DNA from: Linum tenue
Lineage: Eukaryota > Streptophyta > Magnoliopsida > Malpighiales > Linaceae
Assembly (NCBI GenBank): GCA_946122785.1
Contig: CAMGYJ010000002.1
Location: 14,334,839 to 14,398,838, forward strand
Reading direction: 5' to 3'
Length of the DNA: 64,000 nt
Both the position numbers and the translations under genes were made by a program. The notes beneath the pieces are model-generated. The model did not search any database. It saw nothing but the letters and a program-made list of their open reading frames with translations, and had not been told where the DNA came from. Of the stretch, positions 1 through 9,770 are shown piece by piece; position 1 is the first letter of the stretch; every line of letters starts with the position of its first letter.

Positions 1-31
1 TTCGTGTCCTGAGCTAGATGGATCAAACAAT

Positions 32-49
32 TGGCGCCCACCGTGGGGC
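32..49 (+). other. Primer-binding site
   Basis: TGGCGCCCACCGTGGGGC lies two bases after the LTR end. Known plant gypsy-type elements carry this class of tRNA primer-binding sequence at this place. Confidence 0.75.
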
Positions 50-311
50 TGATTTGGATTCGTTCGTTCGTTCGCGGAAGGAGGAAGAACTTTTGATCTG
101 AAGTGAATACAAAAGCTTCATAAAAAAAAAAAAACTTGAAAAGCCAGCAGAGAAGAAGAAGAAACAGATTCCGACCGCCGGAGATAGGGGCGGCACCGGC
201 GCCCAGATGAAAAAGAAAGAAGAGCCACTCTGCAGTCAACATCAGTACTTTCTATTCAGTCACCTCAACAGTAAAAAAAAAAAAAAAAGCAAAAGCAAAG
301 CCACCTTCTCT

Positions 312-439
312 CCTGTCAGAGGGAAGAGACAAGTGAAGTTCCCAAGAAGCCACCTTCCTCCAGCCCATCCTTCTTCCTGTCAGAGGGAAGAGACAGGCGA
401 AGTTCCCAAGAAGCCACCTTCCTCCAGCCCACCCACTCT
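312..439 (+). repeat. 64-bp direct tandem duplication inside the LTR element
   Basis: Two copies starting at 312 and 376 share CCTGTCAGAGGGAAGAGACA and the following 40 or so bases with only a few differences. The region is non-coding. Confidence 0.8.
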
Positions 440-743
440 CGCGTCAAAAAATGTCATCGCCGCCAGTACTCGAACCAGCGCCATTTCTCCACCAGACATA
501 CAAGTTAACCAGCGGACTAAAGCGCTTTGTTATTACTAAAAGCGCAGCGCGCCCTATTTATTCACTTTGACTCGCCTCGACAGCAACGCGCAAAGTGGGC
601 TCTTGGGCAACTCGCGGCCCACCACACCGCCTGTCCAACTCGCGGACGATCTCCAAGGCCCACCTCGCGCACAACTTCGTCCGCTCCCAAGCTCGCGGGA
701 CAAGCATCGCGCGCATGCCCAACTCGCGTCCGGTCCGCGTCAC

Positions 744-1015
744 CAGCCCGCGACGCGCGCAAGCCAAACTTGCGCAGCGTCTTCCCCCAGCCCGCGACGC
801 GCGCAAGCCCAACTCGCGGCAGCATCTTCCCCAAGCCCGCGACGCGCGCAGGCCCAACTCGCGACGCAAGCATCACAAGCGTCACCAGCCCGCGACACGC
901 GCAAGCCCAACTCCCGTCCGGCCCACATCACCAGCCCGCGACGCGCGCAAGCCCAACTCGCGGCCGGCCCGCGTCACCAGCCCGCGACGCGCGCAAGCCC
1001 AACTCGCGGCCCAAC
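744..1015 (+). repeat. GC-rich repeat, about six copies of a 31-bp core
   Basis: The core reads CAGCCCGCGACGCGCGCAAG followed by CCCAACTCGCG. It recurs near 744, 788, 832, 886, 933 and 980, about 44-54 bp apart, with variable spacers. It is very CpG-rich. It creates long spurious ORFs on both strands with repeated ARDARKPNSR-like peptides. Two further relatives with CTCGCGCCCAAGCGCACTCG lie near 1180 and 1317. Confidence 0.8.
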
Positions 1016-1055
1016 TCGCGCGGGCATTCAACTGATCAGCACTCTTCAACAAATT

Positions 1056-1470
1056 TATTGTCGCCACAGGGATTCGAACCCGCGCCACACTTCCACAAGG
1101 CAAGCATCCTTACCAGCAGGTTACAAGCACACCTTGTGTTCCAATGGCGCGCGACCAACTTAAAACCTCCTGCACTCTTGCTCGCGCCCAAGCGCACTCG
1201 CGGCCCAACTCAACTTAGCCCGCCTTCTCTATTCGCGGCCCACTTCCGATCAGCGGCTCAGCATTCGCGGCCCATCCCAACTCAACCCGCGTCCAACAAG
1301 CGCAATGCACCCTTGCTCGCGCCCAAGCGCACTCGCGGCCCGCATTCAACAGGCGCACTACTTAAAAATAATGTAGTCGTCGCCAGACTTCGAACCCGCG
1401 CCACTCCTCCGACAGGTAAGCATCCTTACCAGCAGGCCACAAGTACCTTGTGTTTCAACGGTGTGGCGCC
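1056..1470 (-). repeat. Two diverged tRNA-like modules
   Basis: On the minus strand both modules (about 1056-1150 and 1381-1470) read CTGCTGGTAAGGATGCTT, then about 30 bases later GCGCGGGTTCGAA. The second motif resembles a Pol III B box or tRNA T-arm, and the first resembles a D-arm. The stems do not close into a proper cloverleaf, so these are not called tRNA genes. They may be tRNA-derived pieces, or the resemblance may be chance. Confidence 0.4.
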
Positions 1471-1481
1471 TGAATTTTAAC

Positions 1482-1764
1482 ATTCGCGCAATAAACAAAA
1501 GGACATGGTTCGAAAGAACAAAACTTAGCAATAGTCCAGCACTATTCGCGCAAAAGGACATGGTTCGAAAGAACAAAAATTAGCAATAGTCCAGCACTAT
1601 TCGCGCAAAAGGACATGGTTCGAAAGAACAAAAATTAGCAATAGTCCAGCACTATTCGCGCAAAAGGACATGGTTCGAAAGAACAAAAATTAGCAATAGT
1701 CCAGCACTATTCGCGCAAAAGGGCATGGTTCGAAAGAACAAAACATTAGCAATAGTCCAGCACT
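1482..1764 (+). repeat. 55-bp tandem repeat, five copies plus a partial sixth
   Basis: Units start at 1482, 1544, 1599, 1654 and 1709, and a truncated unit starts at 1765. The first is longer by an insertion; the middle ones are identical or nearly so. Each holds GGTTCGAAAGAAC, in which GTTC and GAAC can pair around a GAAA tetraloop. Each also holds ATTCGCGC and AATAGTCCAGCACT. The near-identity suggests recent amplification. Confidence 0.9.
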
Positions 1765-2107
1765 ATTCGCGCCCAGTTCGAAAGAACAACTTGCAGGCTA
1801 CCACTCAGGTTCTGTTTCAATGGCGCAGCGCCTGCCTTTCAACTACTCCTGCCGCCACTGCCAATATAAAGCTAAGTACTCTATCCCTCCATCATTATTA
1901 AATTTTTAAAATATTTTACTATCCTAAGCGTTAATGGCACTAATGGGGGGCAAGACGCATGAAGCTGGCACCGCGTCACTCAAACGCGCCACCAGCTGGG
2001 GGGCAACTGGGGTACATAGGCCCCACCCAAAATTACCGACAAAGATTTAAAAAAATAAAATATAAGCTAGTGATGAGTTAAAACTCACCACCAGCTTGGG
2101 GGGCAAT

Positions 2108-2470
2108 TGTTGGGGGTGTTACTAAGGGACGGGGCGCACAGACTAAGCAGTAGGGCGCATAATCGGCGATGCCCAACGCTCGATACCCGCTACAGGTATA
2201 TAAGGGCTGGAAGCCCTCCAAAGAGGGGGACTTCGGCCCTCTCTCCCCACTTTCCACTTTCCATTATCTCTCTACACTTCATCTCTCTACCTTATTCTCT
2301 CAACTATCTCTACAAACCGACACTAACTTGACCGTCGGAGCTTAATCCGGGGGGCAACCCCGGCTCTTCCACAGGTTCTTTCCCTCCCGACGAGATCAGA
2401 CGAACGGATGACGAGTCGACCCACACCAACAAATATCATTGTTCGTGTCCTGAGCTAGATGGATCAAACA
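2108..2470 (+). repeat. 3' LTR (363 bp)
   Basis: It starts TGTTGGGGG after the G-rich tract AGCTTGGGGGGCAAT and ends GATCAAACA. It has the TG...CA ends of an LTR, and its last 29 bases match the first 29 of the window. A second similar G-rich tract with CCAGCTGGGGGGCAACTG lies near 1991-2008. Confidence 0.8.
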
Positions 2471-2772
2471 AATTGAAAAGCGAACAACATATCCCCCAGA
2501 TCTTTAATCTGGAAGGTCTTTTTGAGATTCCATGCCTTTGCAAGAGCAATCTTCATGGATTTGACGTTTGGTTGTTTTTCAGCAACTAGGCGGCCTATTA
2601 GCCCCATTTGACGTACAACTTCCATTCGGACAACATCCACATCGCCGTCCTCAACTTCCAAAGGATCGTCTGATGTGATCCAGTTGTTTCTCGATGCTTT
2701 CAGCTGTGGTTTGGAGTTCCAGCGGCTCCACCTCAATAGCATCAACTTTCTCCCTGTTTTTTCGTTTGCCAT
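2471..2772 (-). pseudogene. DUF4283-type ORF, 5' part, cut by the LTR element
   Basis: The minus-strand reading frame starts with ATG at 2772 and keeps about 100 codons before it runs into the LTR. Its C-terminal part reads KIALAKAWNLKKTFQIKDLG followed by LFAFQF. That is the typical pattern of the plant DUF4283 domain, found in ORF1 proteins of L1-like LINEs and in related zinc-knuckle proteins. The upstream DNA (2773-3065) resembles a leader. The likely origin is a LINE ORF1 or a domesticated relative. The rest of the frame should lie left of the window beyond the LTR element. I cannot tell LINE from host gene without that part. Confidence 0.6.
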
Positions 2773-3366
2773 TGAATCTCGCTTATTGTAAACCGAGAAT
2801 CAAACTAGCAATAAGGCTTGCTAGGTTTACAGTTGGTCTTCTATAAGGAACTATCTTTTGAAAAGGCTCAAAACAATAGCCCGATCTTGCGCTGCAAACA
2901 CCTTATTTGAATAGGATATGGAACTCCAACTTCCACTTTGTAACCCTCTGGTAGAAAACTTGATCGCCGATCAAAACCTAAAACTCGGAAAACCTAGGGT
3001 TTCCGCCGCCTAAAAAAACCCTCGCTAAACGAGAGAACTCGTCCTTCCGCCCTGACCGAAGATGAGATTTACAAACATGGATTGTGAATAAATTTATGTA
3101 ATTGACAACTATGATAAATAGTCGGTACAATTAACCCAACGCAGGTTGCTGGCAGCGCTCAAAGTTAGTAATATAATAAAATTTTTGTCTATTTAGACTT
3201 CACAGTTTCAATTTCAAGGGTTTTTATGCATCCACATTAGTATCTCTTCTAACATATTAATTTTTTTAACTTCTTTTTCTATTATTTTTTTATAGATCTA
3301 ACAGTGTAAATTGATAAAATAGTTTACATTTTATTTAGTTTTTTTCCTTTTTAGTTTTTTCAATCA
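2773..3366. other. Leader-like sequence of the DUF4283 ORF and AT-rich spacer
   Basis: On the minus strand 2773-3065 could be the 5' untranslated leader of the interrupted ORF; it includes a stretch with GCGGCGGAAACCCTAG. From 3066 on, the DNA is AT-rich with homopolymer runs. No gene is recognised. Confidence 0.4.
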
Positions 3367-3368
3367 TA

Positions 3369-3512
3369 ATTAGAATGTGCCACCTAACCCTTTCCGTGAG
3401 TTGATGAATGGATTGTTCCATTCAAATTAATAACTTTGACGACAAGATGAAAGTTTTATAAAGAAAATAATCGGCCAACGGGTCGAGTAAAATCTAGGTG
3501 GCACATTCTAAT
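3369..3512. mobile_element. Short MITE with TA flanks
   Basis: ATTAGAATGTGCCACCTA at the left end is matched exactly as its reverse complement at the right end. Both ends are bordered by TA. The 144-bp size, inverted ends and TA flanks fit a Tc1/mariner-type MITE; the superfamily is inferred from the TA only. Confidence 0.6.
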
Positions 3513-4262
3513 TAGATAAAAGTTGTGAGATGCTCATTTCCCGAAGAGTAGAAGACCGGGGGGATAGGAAATTTTTGTTTCGGTTTGATGGAATTCGGTA
3601 TTATAAAACTTACTCCACTTCATCATATTACCATAAATAATACTGTTTCACAATGTGACAGGTACTCGAACTTGGTTCTTAAGGCTGATTTTTTATTCAT
3701 TGCATCATCCATGCCTCTTTCCTACAAAAATTCACTATCTTTATTACGTTTTCCCAAAAAAAAAAAACAATACATCAATAAGTTATACAGCTCATTAAAT
3801 TCTCAAATTTCATACTTCACCTTATTTCGACCAACGGGCCGGGCTGAAAGCTCGTAGTAATTGTTTTCTGTAGAATCATTAGTAGTGGTTTTGAGGATAG
3901 TAGTGATTTTTAAGTTTGTTGTAGTAATATATTGATAGTGATGCTCATTGTGATATATATTTTAGAATAGTAGTGATTCTCTATAGTAGAAGTAGTAGAA
4001 GTATTAGGAATTTTCAAAAGATATAGTTTTGATTTTTCAATTTTACTAGATATTTGATATGTCGTAGTGCTTTCACAACTTTCGTTAGATATTTGCATTT
4101 TGTATGAAATCAATTCTAATTAATACAAATGCCTACTATAGTACCGACTAATATTAAAAAAATACATAAATCTCTTATAAAGGTTGTAAGAATCATACTT
4201 AAAAGTGGAAATAATTATTAGGAATATAAAACTCAATATTTATTATATAAAATACTAATAAT
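3513..4262. other. AT-rich spacer, nothing recognised
   Basis: The stretch is low-complexity AT-rich DNA with many AGTAG-type triplet runs around 3870-4000. No ORF has a family motif. I see no gene or repeat with clear borders. Confidence 0.5.
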
Positions 4263-4263
4263 T

Positions 4264-5580
4264 GTTTTTTTTAAGAGAGATTCATTAAGAATGATCGGGC
4301 CAAGCCCATATGGAAAGTACAAGCAGATAAAGTGATCAAAATTGAAACCCAAAACAAAAGCCCAAACACAAATGGGCTGGTACCCAATAGGGCCCGGACC
4401 CAAGCCACAACATGAATTGAATTCCAAACTCTAGCCACTCATCCACCCCCCTCTAGAACCCTAGCCGCCGCAGCCGAGGCCGCCACCGCTGCTCGGTCGC
4501 CCAACAAACGTCGCCACCGCCTCCAAGCACCAGAAACAGGGGATCGACACCAAATCCGAAAGGAAGGAAGAGGAAGAGAACCTCCCAAGAACCCTCCCCG
4601 AGCCAACCGACTACTGCCTCCTGTCGAAAGAACTCCGAGACATCATAATCCGACAGGTCGCCGACGAAAGAACAAGAGGGGATGGTACTACAGTCTTCAA
4701 GCTCTCCACTCTGCGTCCGACGCCAAAGGCTGCATCTCCGACTCACCAAAATCTGCAAGGAAAGACAAGGACAAGGGAGAGGAAAGAAGAAGACAAGCCA
4801 GATCCGGACCTCCAATCGCATCTTAGATCAAACCACCATCTCTAGATCTAAGAACATATCAGAGGAACAAAAGATCAACCCACCAAAAGATTCACCATCT
4901 CCATAACACGAAATAACACGTTCTCAACACCACTAACCAAAACACGAAACACTATTAACCATAAAAACTGATTGACTAACTTCCCGTCTGGGAAGGCTAA
5001 CAAAGGAATCACAAAATTAATCTCACTACTACCAACTGCTCACACGAAACACTACTACCCAAAAGAAGTGAAGTCTGCAAACTAAACATCGTTAGAAACC
5101 AAAAGCAATTGCATCCTACTACAATAAAAAAAAAAAATCAGATTTCCAATCCAGAATCCTACACTCAACCGGCCTCAGGCGGATCTTGAACAACCAATGA
5201 AATCATATACAAGAACACAAACAAAAGGTTCAGGAGCAGGCGGAATGCAATTGTGCCGATGAGAGAATGGATCGACGATTGATCAAATGAGAAGACTAAC
5301 TGATGCGGCGACTCGAACGGAGATGAGGTCGGATTAAAGCAAGCTCGTCGACGGTGCTGGTGACAGCGACGAAGTCAGGGGCGTGGAGGGCAACGTCGTC
5401 GAGGGCAGAGTAGCCGAACCCAGCCCCGACAAAGGCCACTGGCGAGGGAGGCTTCACCGACGGGAAGGACTGCGGGAATCGGTTAGGCTTCTACTCTCCA
5501 ACGGATAGAGGCTTCACCGACACGAAGGACTGCTGGAATCGGCTGGGCTTCTACTCTCCGACAGATAGAGAGAAGAATAC
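4264..5580 (-). mobile_element. LINE-like non-coding retroelement
   Basis: Read on the minus strand, the segment begins with a GC-rich leader-like region. It ends with pyrimidine-rich text containing TTGTGTTTGGGC, GGCCCGATCATTC and AATGAATCTCTCTTA, then an A-run. That tail resembles 3' ends of plant L1-type LINEs. A 60-bp duplicated monomer sits near its presumed 5' end. The only ORF (4453-4821) has no known domain. A processed host transcript is an alternative. I found no convincing target duplication, so the 5' border is approximate. Confidence 0.4.
5448..5567 (-). repeat. 60-bp tandem duplication
   Basis: Two copies (5448-5507 and 5508-5567) share GAGGCTTCACCGAC, GAAGGACTGC and GGCTTCTACTCTCC, with about nine differences. 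If the element is LINE-like, these would be 5' promoter monomers; that is inference. Confidence 0.75.
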
Positions 5581-5599
5581 ATATTAACCCAAAACGAAC

Positions 5600-6165
5600 T
5601 GTTTTTGACTATTGAGATTTCCCACACCACAAAAATCGCACACGACCCATCCAACTGAGATCACGGCATGACATCAGCTAATAAATCCAGCTTACAAAAA
5701 TGCCCCTGATAATAAAACACCCTTGATTTGTGGAGATTAAAAAGGAAGGCGATTAACCGGGTTAGCACGGTACTAACGGAATAGAGGGTTAGCAAACCAT
5801 CTGATCCCTATTCCGAGAACACACAAATTATCCAAACTGGGCCCAGCAGCTCCCCACAACAGGCCCATTACTTCCAGAATCTCTCCCCCTCCGCTCCAAG
5901 TAAACCAAAAGCAGAATAAAACTATGATCACCTAACATAACTAACAACTGCTTCATATTCTCCAGTAGATAAAACTCTATAGAACTAAACTGTCTGTGAT
6001 TAGCCAAAACAGTGTCTTGTCAAATGTTCCCAATCATAGAATACTCATGAGGCAGAGAAAGCCCAAGAGAGAATGCCAGAGAAAGAGAGAGAGATATACA
6101 TTGCATTTGTAAAATGAACATACAAAACCATTGTCAACTTTACACACATACTTTTGTATCACACA
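5600..6165. other. Spacer and 3' flank of the PLAC8 gene
   Basis: No gene is recognised. The part next to 6166 should hold the 3' untranslated region of the minus-strand PLAC8 gene. Confidence 0.4.
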
Positions 6166-6166
6166 C

Positions 6167-7807
6167 TCACTCTTTGTTTGCAGATGCAGACGGTAAGCAA
6201 GAATCGACAGTACCATTCTCCACCGAAATGCCATCTCTTTCGATTGTTGATGGAGTTGGCGCGGCCATAGCGTGATCCTTAGCTCCCGGAGACTCCTTGA
6301 CAGGACTAGAGGAATTCGGCATTGCACTGTGCCATGGGCTACGTGGCGGAGACACTGGCTGCTTACCACTACTACCATTGCTGTGCTTCTGCAGTAGCTT
6401 GTTCTCCACGACATCATAAGCGTTCCCAGTTCGAACCTCTTGAGCCAGAGAGCACCAGCAGCAACATAGCCACAGTGTGCAATCAGAGGCACCCGGTTTG
6501 CCGAAACAAAAGGTATAGGCCGGTAAATTGAACCTCTTCCTCATCTGAATCCTCCAGAACCCACCATAGAGCAGGCCAAACAGACATAGGATTAGTCCAG
6601 TGACTCCCAAAGCTTCTCTGACTGTCTCATTGTCGATGTTGACAGCTGCTAAGTTGAAGATCCAAAAGGGAGCCATGCAGAAGAGCAGAAACGTTGCTAT
6701 ATGAACGTACATGTTCCCAAATCCAAGTCTCTCCATGTTCCAGCCAAAGACACAGAAGCTGCAGAAGAGCGAAAGGTATGCTAGGGAAATATCGTCCCAG
6801 AAATCAAGTATCCCGCCACTCCACTGTGGCCTACTCTCGAACATCACTTCAGTACTATCTCCTGTTGCAAATGAGTATCTCTTTTCTAATTTTCTGGACA
6901 ACAACTGAGCCCCACTAATAGAAGTACTCCCCTCCTGTGCTTCCTCATCTGTCTCTGAATGATAATCCTTTCCTAAGGGACTGAGGATCGAGTATACACC
7001 GGCAGCTGCTGGAGCAGCTATTGCGATAGATATGCACAATCCAACTCCTAGGGGTGGTCGTTGAGATCTCCTGTACCCAATGTTGAGACCACATAATGCA
7101 TACTGTGCAAAACAGTTTAAATGAAGCAGAAGCACGACGACCATCATATGTGCCCATTCATGGGGTTTGTAAGTCCCATGCTTGCAGTAAATCTTCCTAA
7201 GCTTAGTGATATCGTCAGGCCTCCACCTAATAAGCAGTGCCAGATGGTAAAATCGTTTTGGGTGTTGGTACAAGCACATGAGAGTGAACAATGCATTGAG
7301 TATCTGGTTATTGACCTCAAACCATGCATTTCTCTGTGACTTGCTAGGCAAAGCTTGGTTCAACATTCCAGTCATGACAAGGAACAAGATCGCACCTGAT
7401 ATAGCGACAACTAGTATCCATATGAAAAGGGCCAGGTTCATCGGGTCCCTGATCCATTCTTTGCTCATCTTGAACACAGAAGCCCAATCAATCTTCTTGG
7501 CATAAACCTCATGTATCCGGTCTCTAATGCCACGGCTGCTGGAGGAAGCTACCAAACGGGAGGCGTCATCCTTCTCCTTAGCGAGCTGCCTGAATTTGGC
7601 AGATGCAGAGCCCAACTTGAGGAAGGCAGCACGGTTTGATACATTAGGTAAGCTGTCTTGTTGCGACTTCTTGGGAAGGTCGTCATTTCCCAGTAAGGTC
7701 CTCTTAGAAGAAGTAGAGAGTTCAATAGAGACTTGACCTTGCGACTCTCCGTTTTTGGATCCATCTTCAGTTTCATCTTTCTGATTCCCATTTCCACTTG
7801 AACCCAT
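6167..7807 (-). CDS. PLAC8-family membrane protein, 546 aa, single coding exon
   Basis: The uninterrupted ORF has ATG at 7807, with a stop triplet just upstream in the leader. The N-terminal ~90 residues are polar and Ser-rich. Four to six hydrophobic segments follow, including LALFIWILVVAISGAILFLV (~residue 127), MMVVVLLLHL, VGLCISIAIAAPAAAGVY, LAYLSLFCSFCVFGWN and ALGVTGLILCLFGLLYGG. The C-terminal part carries the PLAC8 pattern: RIQMRKRFNLP, then CFGKPGASDCTLWLCCCWC and ALAQEVR-like text ending RTGNAYDV. A Ser/Pro-rich tail follows. Plant proteins of this group are multi-pass membrane proteins; the wider PLAC8 family includes cell-size and metal-transport factors. The exact role of this subgroup is not known to me. 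No lesion is seen. A leader intron lies upstream. Confidence 0.9.
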   Translation of the reverse strand: MGSSGNGNQKDETEDGSKNGESQGQVSIELSTSSKRTLLGNDDLPKKSQQDSLPNVSNRAAFLKLGSASAKFRQLAKEKDDASRLVASSSSRGIRDRIHEVYAKKIDWASVFKMSKEWIRDPMNLALFIWILVVAISGAILFLVMTGMLNQALPSKSQRNAWFEVNNQILNALFTLMCLYQHPKRFYHLALLIRWRPDDITKLRKIYCKHGTYKPHEWAHMMVVVLLLHLNCFAQYALCGLNIGYRRSQRPPLGVGLCISIAIAAPAAAGVYSILSPLGKDYHSETDEEAQEGSTSISGAQLLSRKLEKRYSFATGDSTEVMFESRPQWSGGILDFWDDISLAYLSLFCSFCVFGWNMERLGFGNMYVHIATFLLFCMAPFWIFNLAAVNIDNETVREALGVTGLILCLFGLLYGGFWRIQMRKRFNLPAYTFCFGKPGASDCTLWLCCCWCSLAQEVRTGNAYDVVENKLLQKHSNGSSGKQPVSPPRSPWHSAMPNSSSPVKESPGAKDHAMAAPTPSTIERDGISVENGTVDSCLPSASANKE

Positions 7808-7830
7808 TTATCCTCCCACAGTTGAGCTAC

Positions 7831-8412
7831 CTATCATAAACACAGAAACGAAGGGAGGTGTGAGATTGGCATCAAAACCTGGAAAACTCCAATTGCAAGG
7901 TCTCCATTCTTTCTCCTAGTATCATAATTTCATAAACCCAGAACCGAAACCAAAAGCAAGGAACTTTTTCATCTGGGTATGACAAATTTTCAGATGGATA
8001 AAGAGGGCAAGGAATCTGTCCACGTGAAGACTAAAGTTTTATGTAGACTTCACAAGCAAGAAAGTCCCCTAGAAACCAACAATTACAAGCAAAGCTACAG
8101 GCTTGGGAAAACCACAAACGAAATCCGATTAAAACCCAGAAGACCTCAACTCTCAAATATACGCCAAAGGCAACGAAAAAGAAATTCCACCAATCAATCA
8201 AAGGACAAGATTTGAAAAGTAATGAGAGACGAAAGTCCGCGATTCGCACACCAAAGCACGAAAACACAACTGCATCCCATAAATTTGCAGCAATAGATGT
8301 TGTTGATAGAGAGACGGGGAGATTTCATCACAATAATCAAATATCAAACACTAAAATCGAACCCTAGAAGCGAAGAAATGCAGAGGAAAAGGGGAAGCTT
8401 TTCGAAGCTTAC
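7831..8412 (-). other. 5' UTR intron of the PLAC8 gene
   Basis: On the minus strand the leader reads ACTAGTAG then donor GTAAGC at 8412. The acceptor is TTTATGATAG at 7831, 23 bases before the ATG. The 582-bp intron is predicted from splice consensus only. Leader introns often raise expression in plants. Confidence 0.6.
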
Positions 8413-8499
8413 CTACTAGTCGTGGAAACAGAGGACAACCATTGACTGGCAGCCAGGGAAGCAGAAAGAGGGAAGGAGATAGTGGAGAATCAACGAGGC

Positions 8500-9770
8500 G
8501 GGGTTAGTAGACAAGCTGTTTCTTCTTCCTTCTTTTTTTCCTTTTCGAAAACGTATAAAGTTACTCTTTTTCTGGGTGATTACCAGAGGCGGGTAAGTAA
8601 GAATGGAGCTCTCAGCTTAGCTCAGCGACAGCGAGCAGAGCATTGCAGATGTGGGTTAAGTCAAATGAGTTTGCCTATGCTACTGTTGTGAAAACAGGGC
8701 ACCGGTTTTTATTTCAAAAAACAACCAGCCACTCGCTTGCTAGCTACAGAGTGGATACAACGTGGAAATGGACGGTTTATTCAATCACGCCACCTCCTGC
8801 TTTGGTTCGCACGGACAAAGATTCTTAACGCTGTCTTGTTCTGTAGAAGTAGAAAGTAATACCATGGCGCTTTGTAGTGAGTGTACTAGCAAACGATCCA
8901 GCCGCGTTTACTGGTTTATTTCCCACCCACCATGATATTTTGTCTTGCAGTTCAGGTTCGTGATTGCTCATTGGTTATCCAGGACCAAATTGCAGCATCT
9001 TGATCTTGTTGCACCAGCACCAATGAGTTAAGTTCAAGGATCTGTACCTGAGAGGGACATATTGCTGACCATGCATTGAACAGATCCTTCAAACCCATGA
9101 TCGCGATGTTGCGTTGAACGTGTAGAAGCCAGAGCATATAGACCAGCACTGTTACGTACTAAAAGTGAGCTCGAATGAGGCATTCATCTCAACCACACAA
9201 AAGGGTAGTACGAGATTGGTAGGGTTGCTTACTGGATACCTATGACATGAACTTAGATTGGAGGAGCCATTGACCATCTTGAACTTGCCTGGCATATAGG
9301 TTTCAGAAAGGTTTCATTGCAGATTGATTCTTCAGCAGTCATTGGATTGCTCGCGATAATAGCAGAGTTCGACAAACAACACGCCATCTCAATTGCTTAC
9401 TAATTCTCTATCCTGAGTATAATTTACTTGCAGTGAGACTAGCTCACTGAGTCTTCTCTTTGCCCGCAAAATAGATATCTCGGGACCCGAAAGTTCGAAA
9501 CTGGATTTTGCATCATCTGCTGAGGGCATCTTTGCACCCAGCAAGTTGTAATGCATCAGTTTTTCCAAGAAAAAAAGGGACTTAAAAGATAGAGTCATAG
9601 AGAGAAGGTTTGCATCGACCCCTATGTTTGATCACAGCAAGTCTACCAAGAGGTACATCATAAATGCAACTGAAACAAAACTGACTTGCATAGCAGATAA
9701 CCAGTATAACCTACTCTAACTCTTTAAGCCTACTTTCAGATAGCTTCATTACAAGCTAGGCACACCGTGG
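8500..9770. other. Spacer with no recognised gene
   Basis: This holds the presumed promoter side of the PLAC8 gene and the 3' flank of the armadillo-like gene. Minus-strand ORFs at 8952-9149 and 9389-9598 show no family motif. The second contains ILRAKRRLSELVSLQ just before a GTAAAT that could act as a donor, so an unrecognised exon is possible. Confidence 0.35.

Larger units (their letters stand above)
1..2470 (+). mobile_element. Non-autonomous LTR retrotransposon, 5' LTR mostly outside the window
   Basis: The first 29 bases repeat the last 29 bases of the sequence ending at 2470, so the window opens at the tail of a 5' LTR. A primer-binding site follows, then about 2.06 kb of internal DNA, a G-rich polypurine tract and a full 3' LTR. 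No gag, protease, RT or integrase motif is seen in any frame. The long ORF at 527-1480 is a translation of GC-rich repeats. This is the layout of a LARD-like element mobilised in trans. The primer-binding sequence is of a kind common in plant Ty3/gypsy elements, so a gypsy helper is inferred. It sits inside a DUF4283-type ORF. The 5' target duplication cannot be checked. Confidence 0.8.

Noticed and set aside
1056..1110. Possible tRNA gene on the minus strand
   Set aside because: T-arm and D-arm motifs are present but the T stem has mismatches and no acceptor stem closes.
527..1480. 317-codon ORF on the plus strand
   Set aside because: It translates GC-rich tandem repeats of the LTR element; peptides repeat with the DNA and overlap equally long ORFs on the other strand.
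9389..9598. 69-codon ORF as a gene
   Set aside because: No family motif, promoter or partner exon was found; kept only as a note in the spacer entry.
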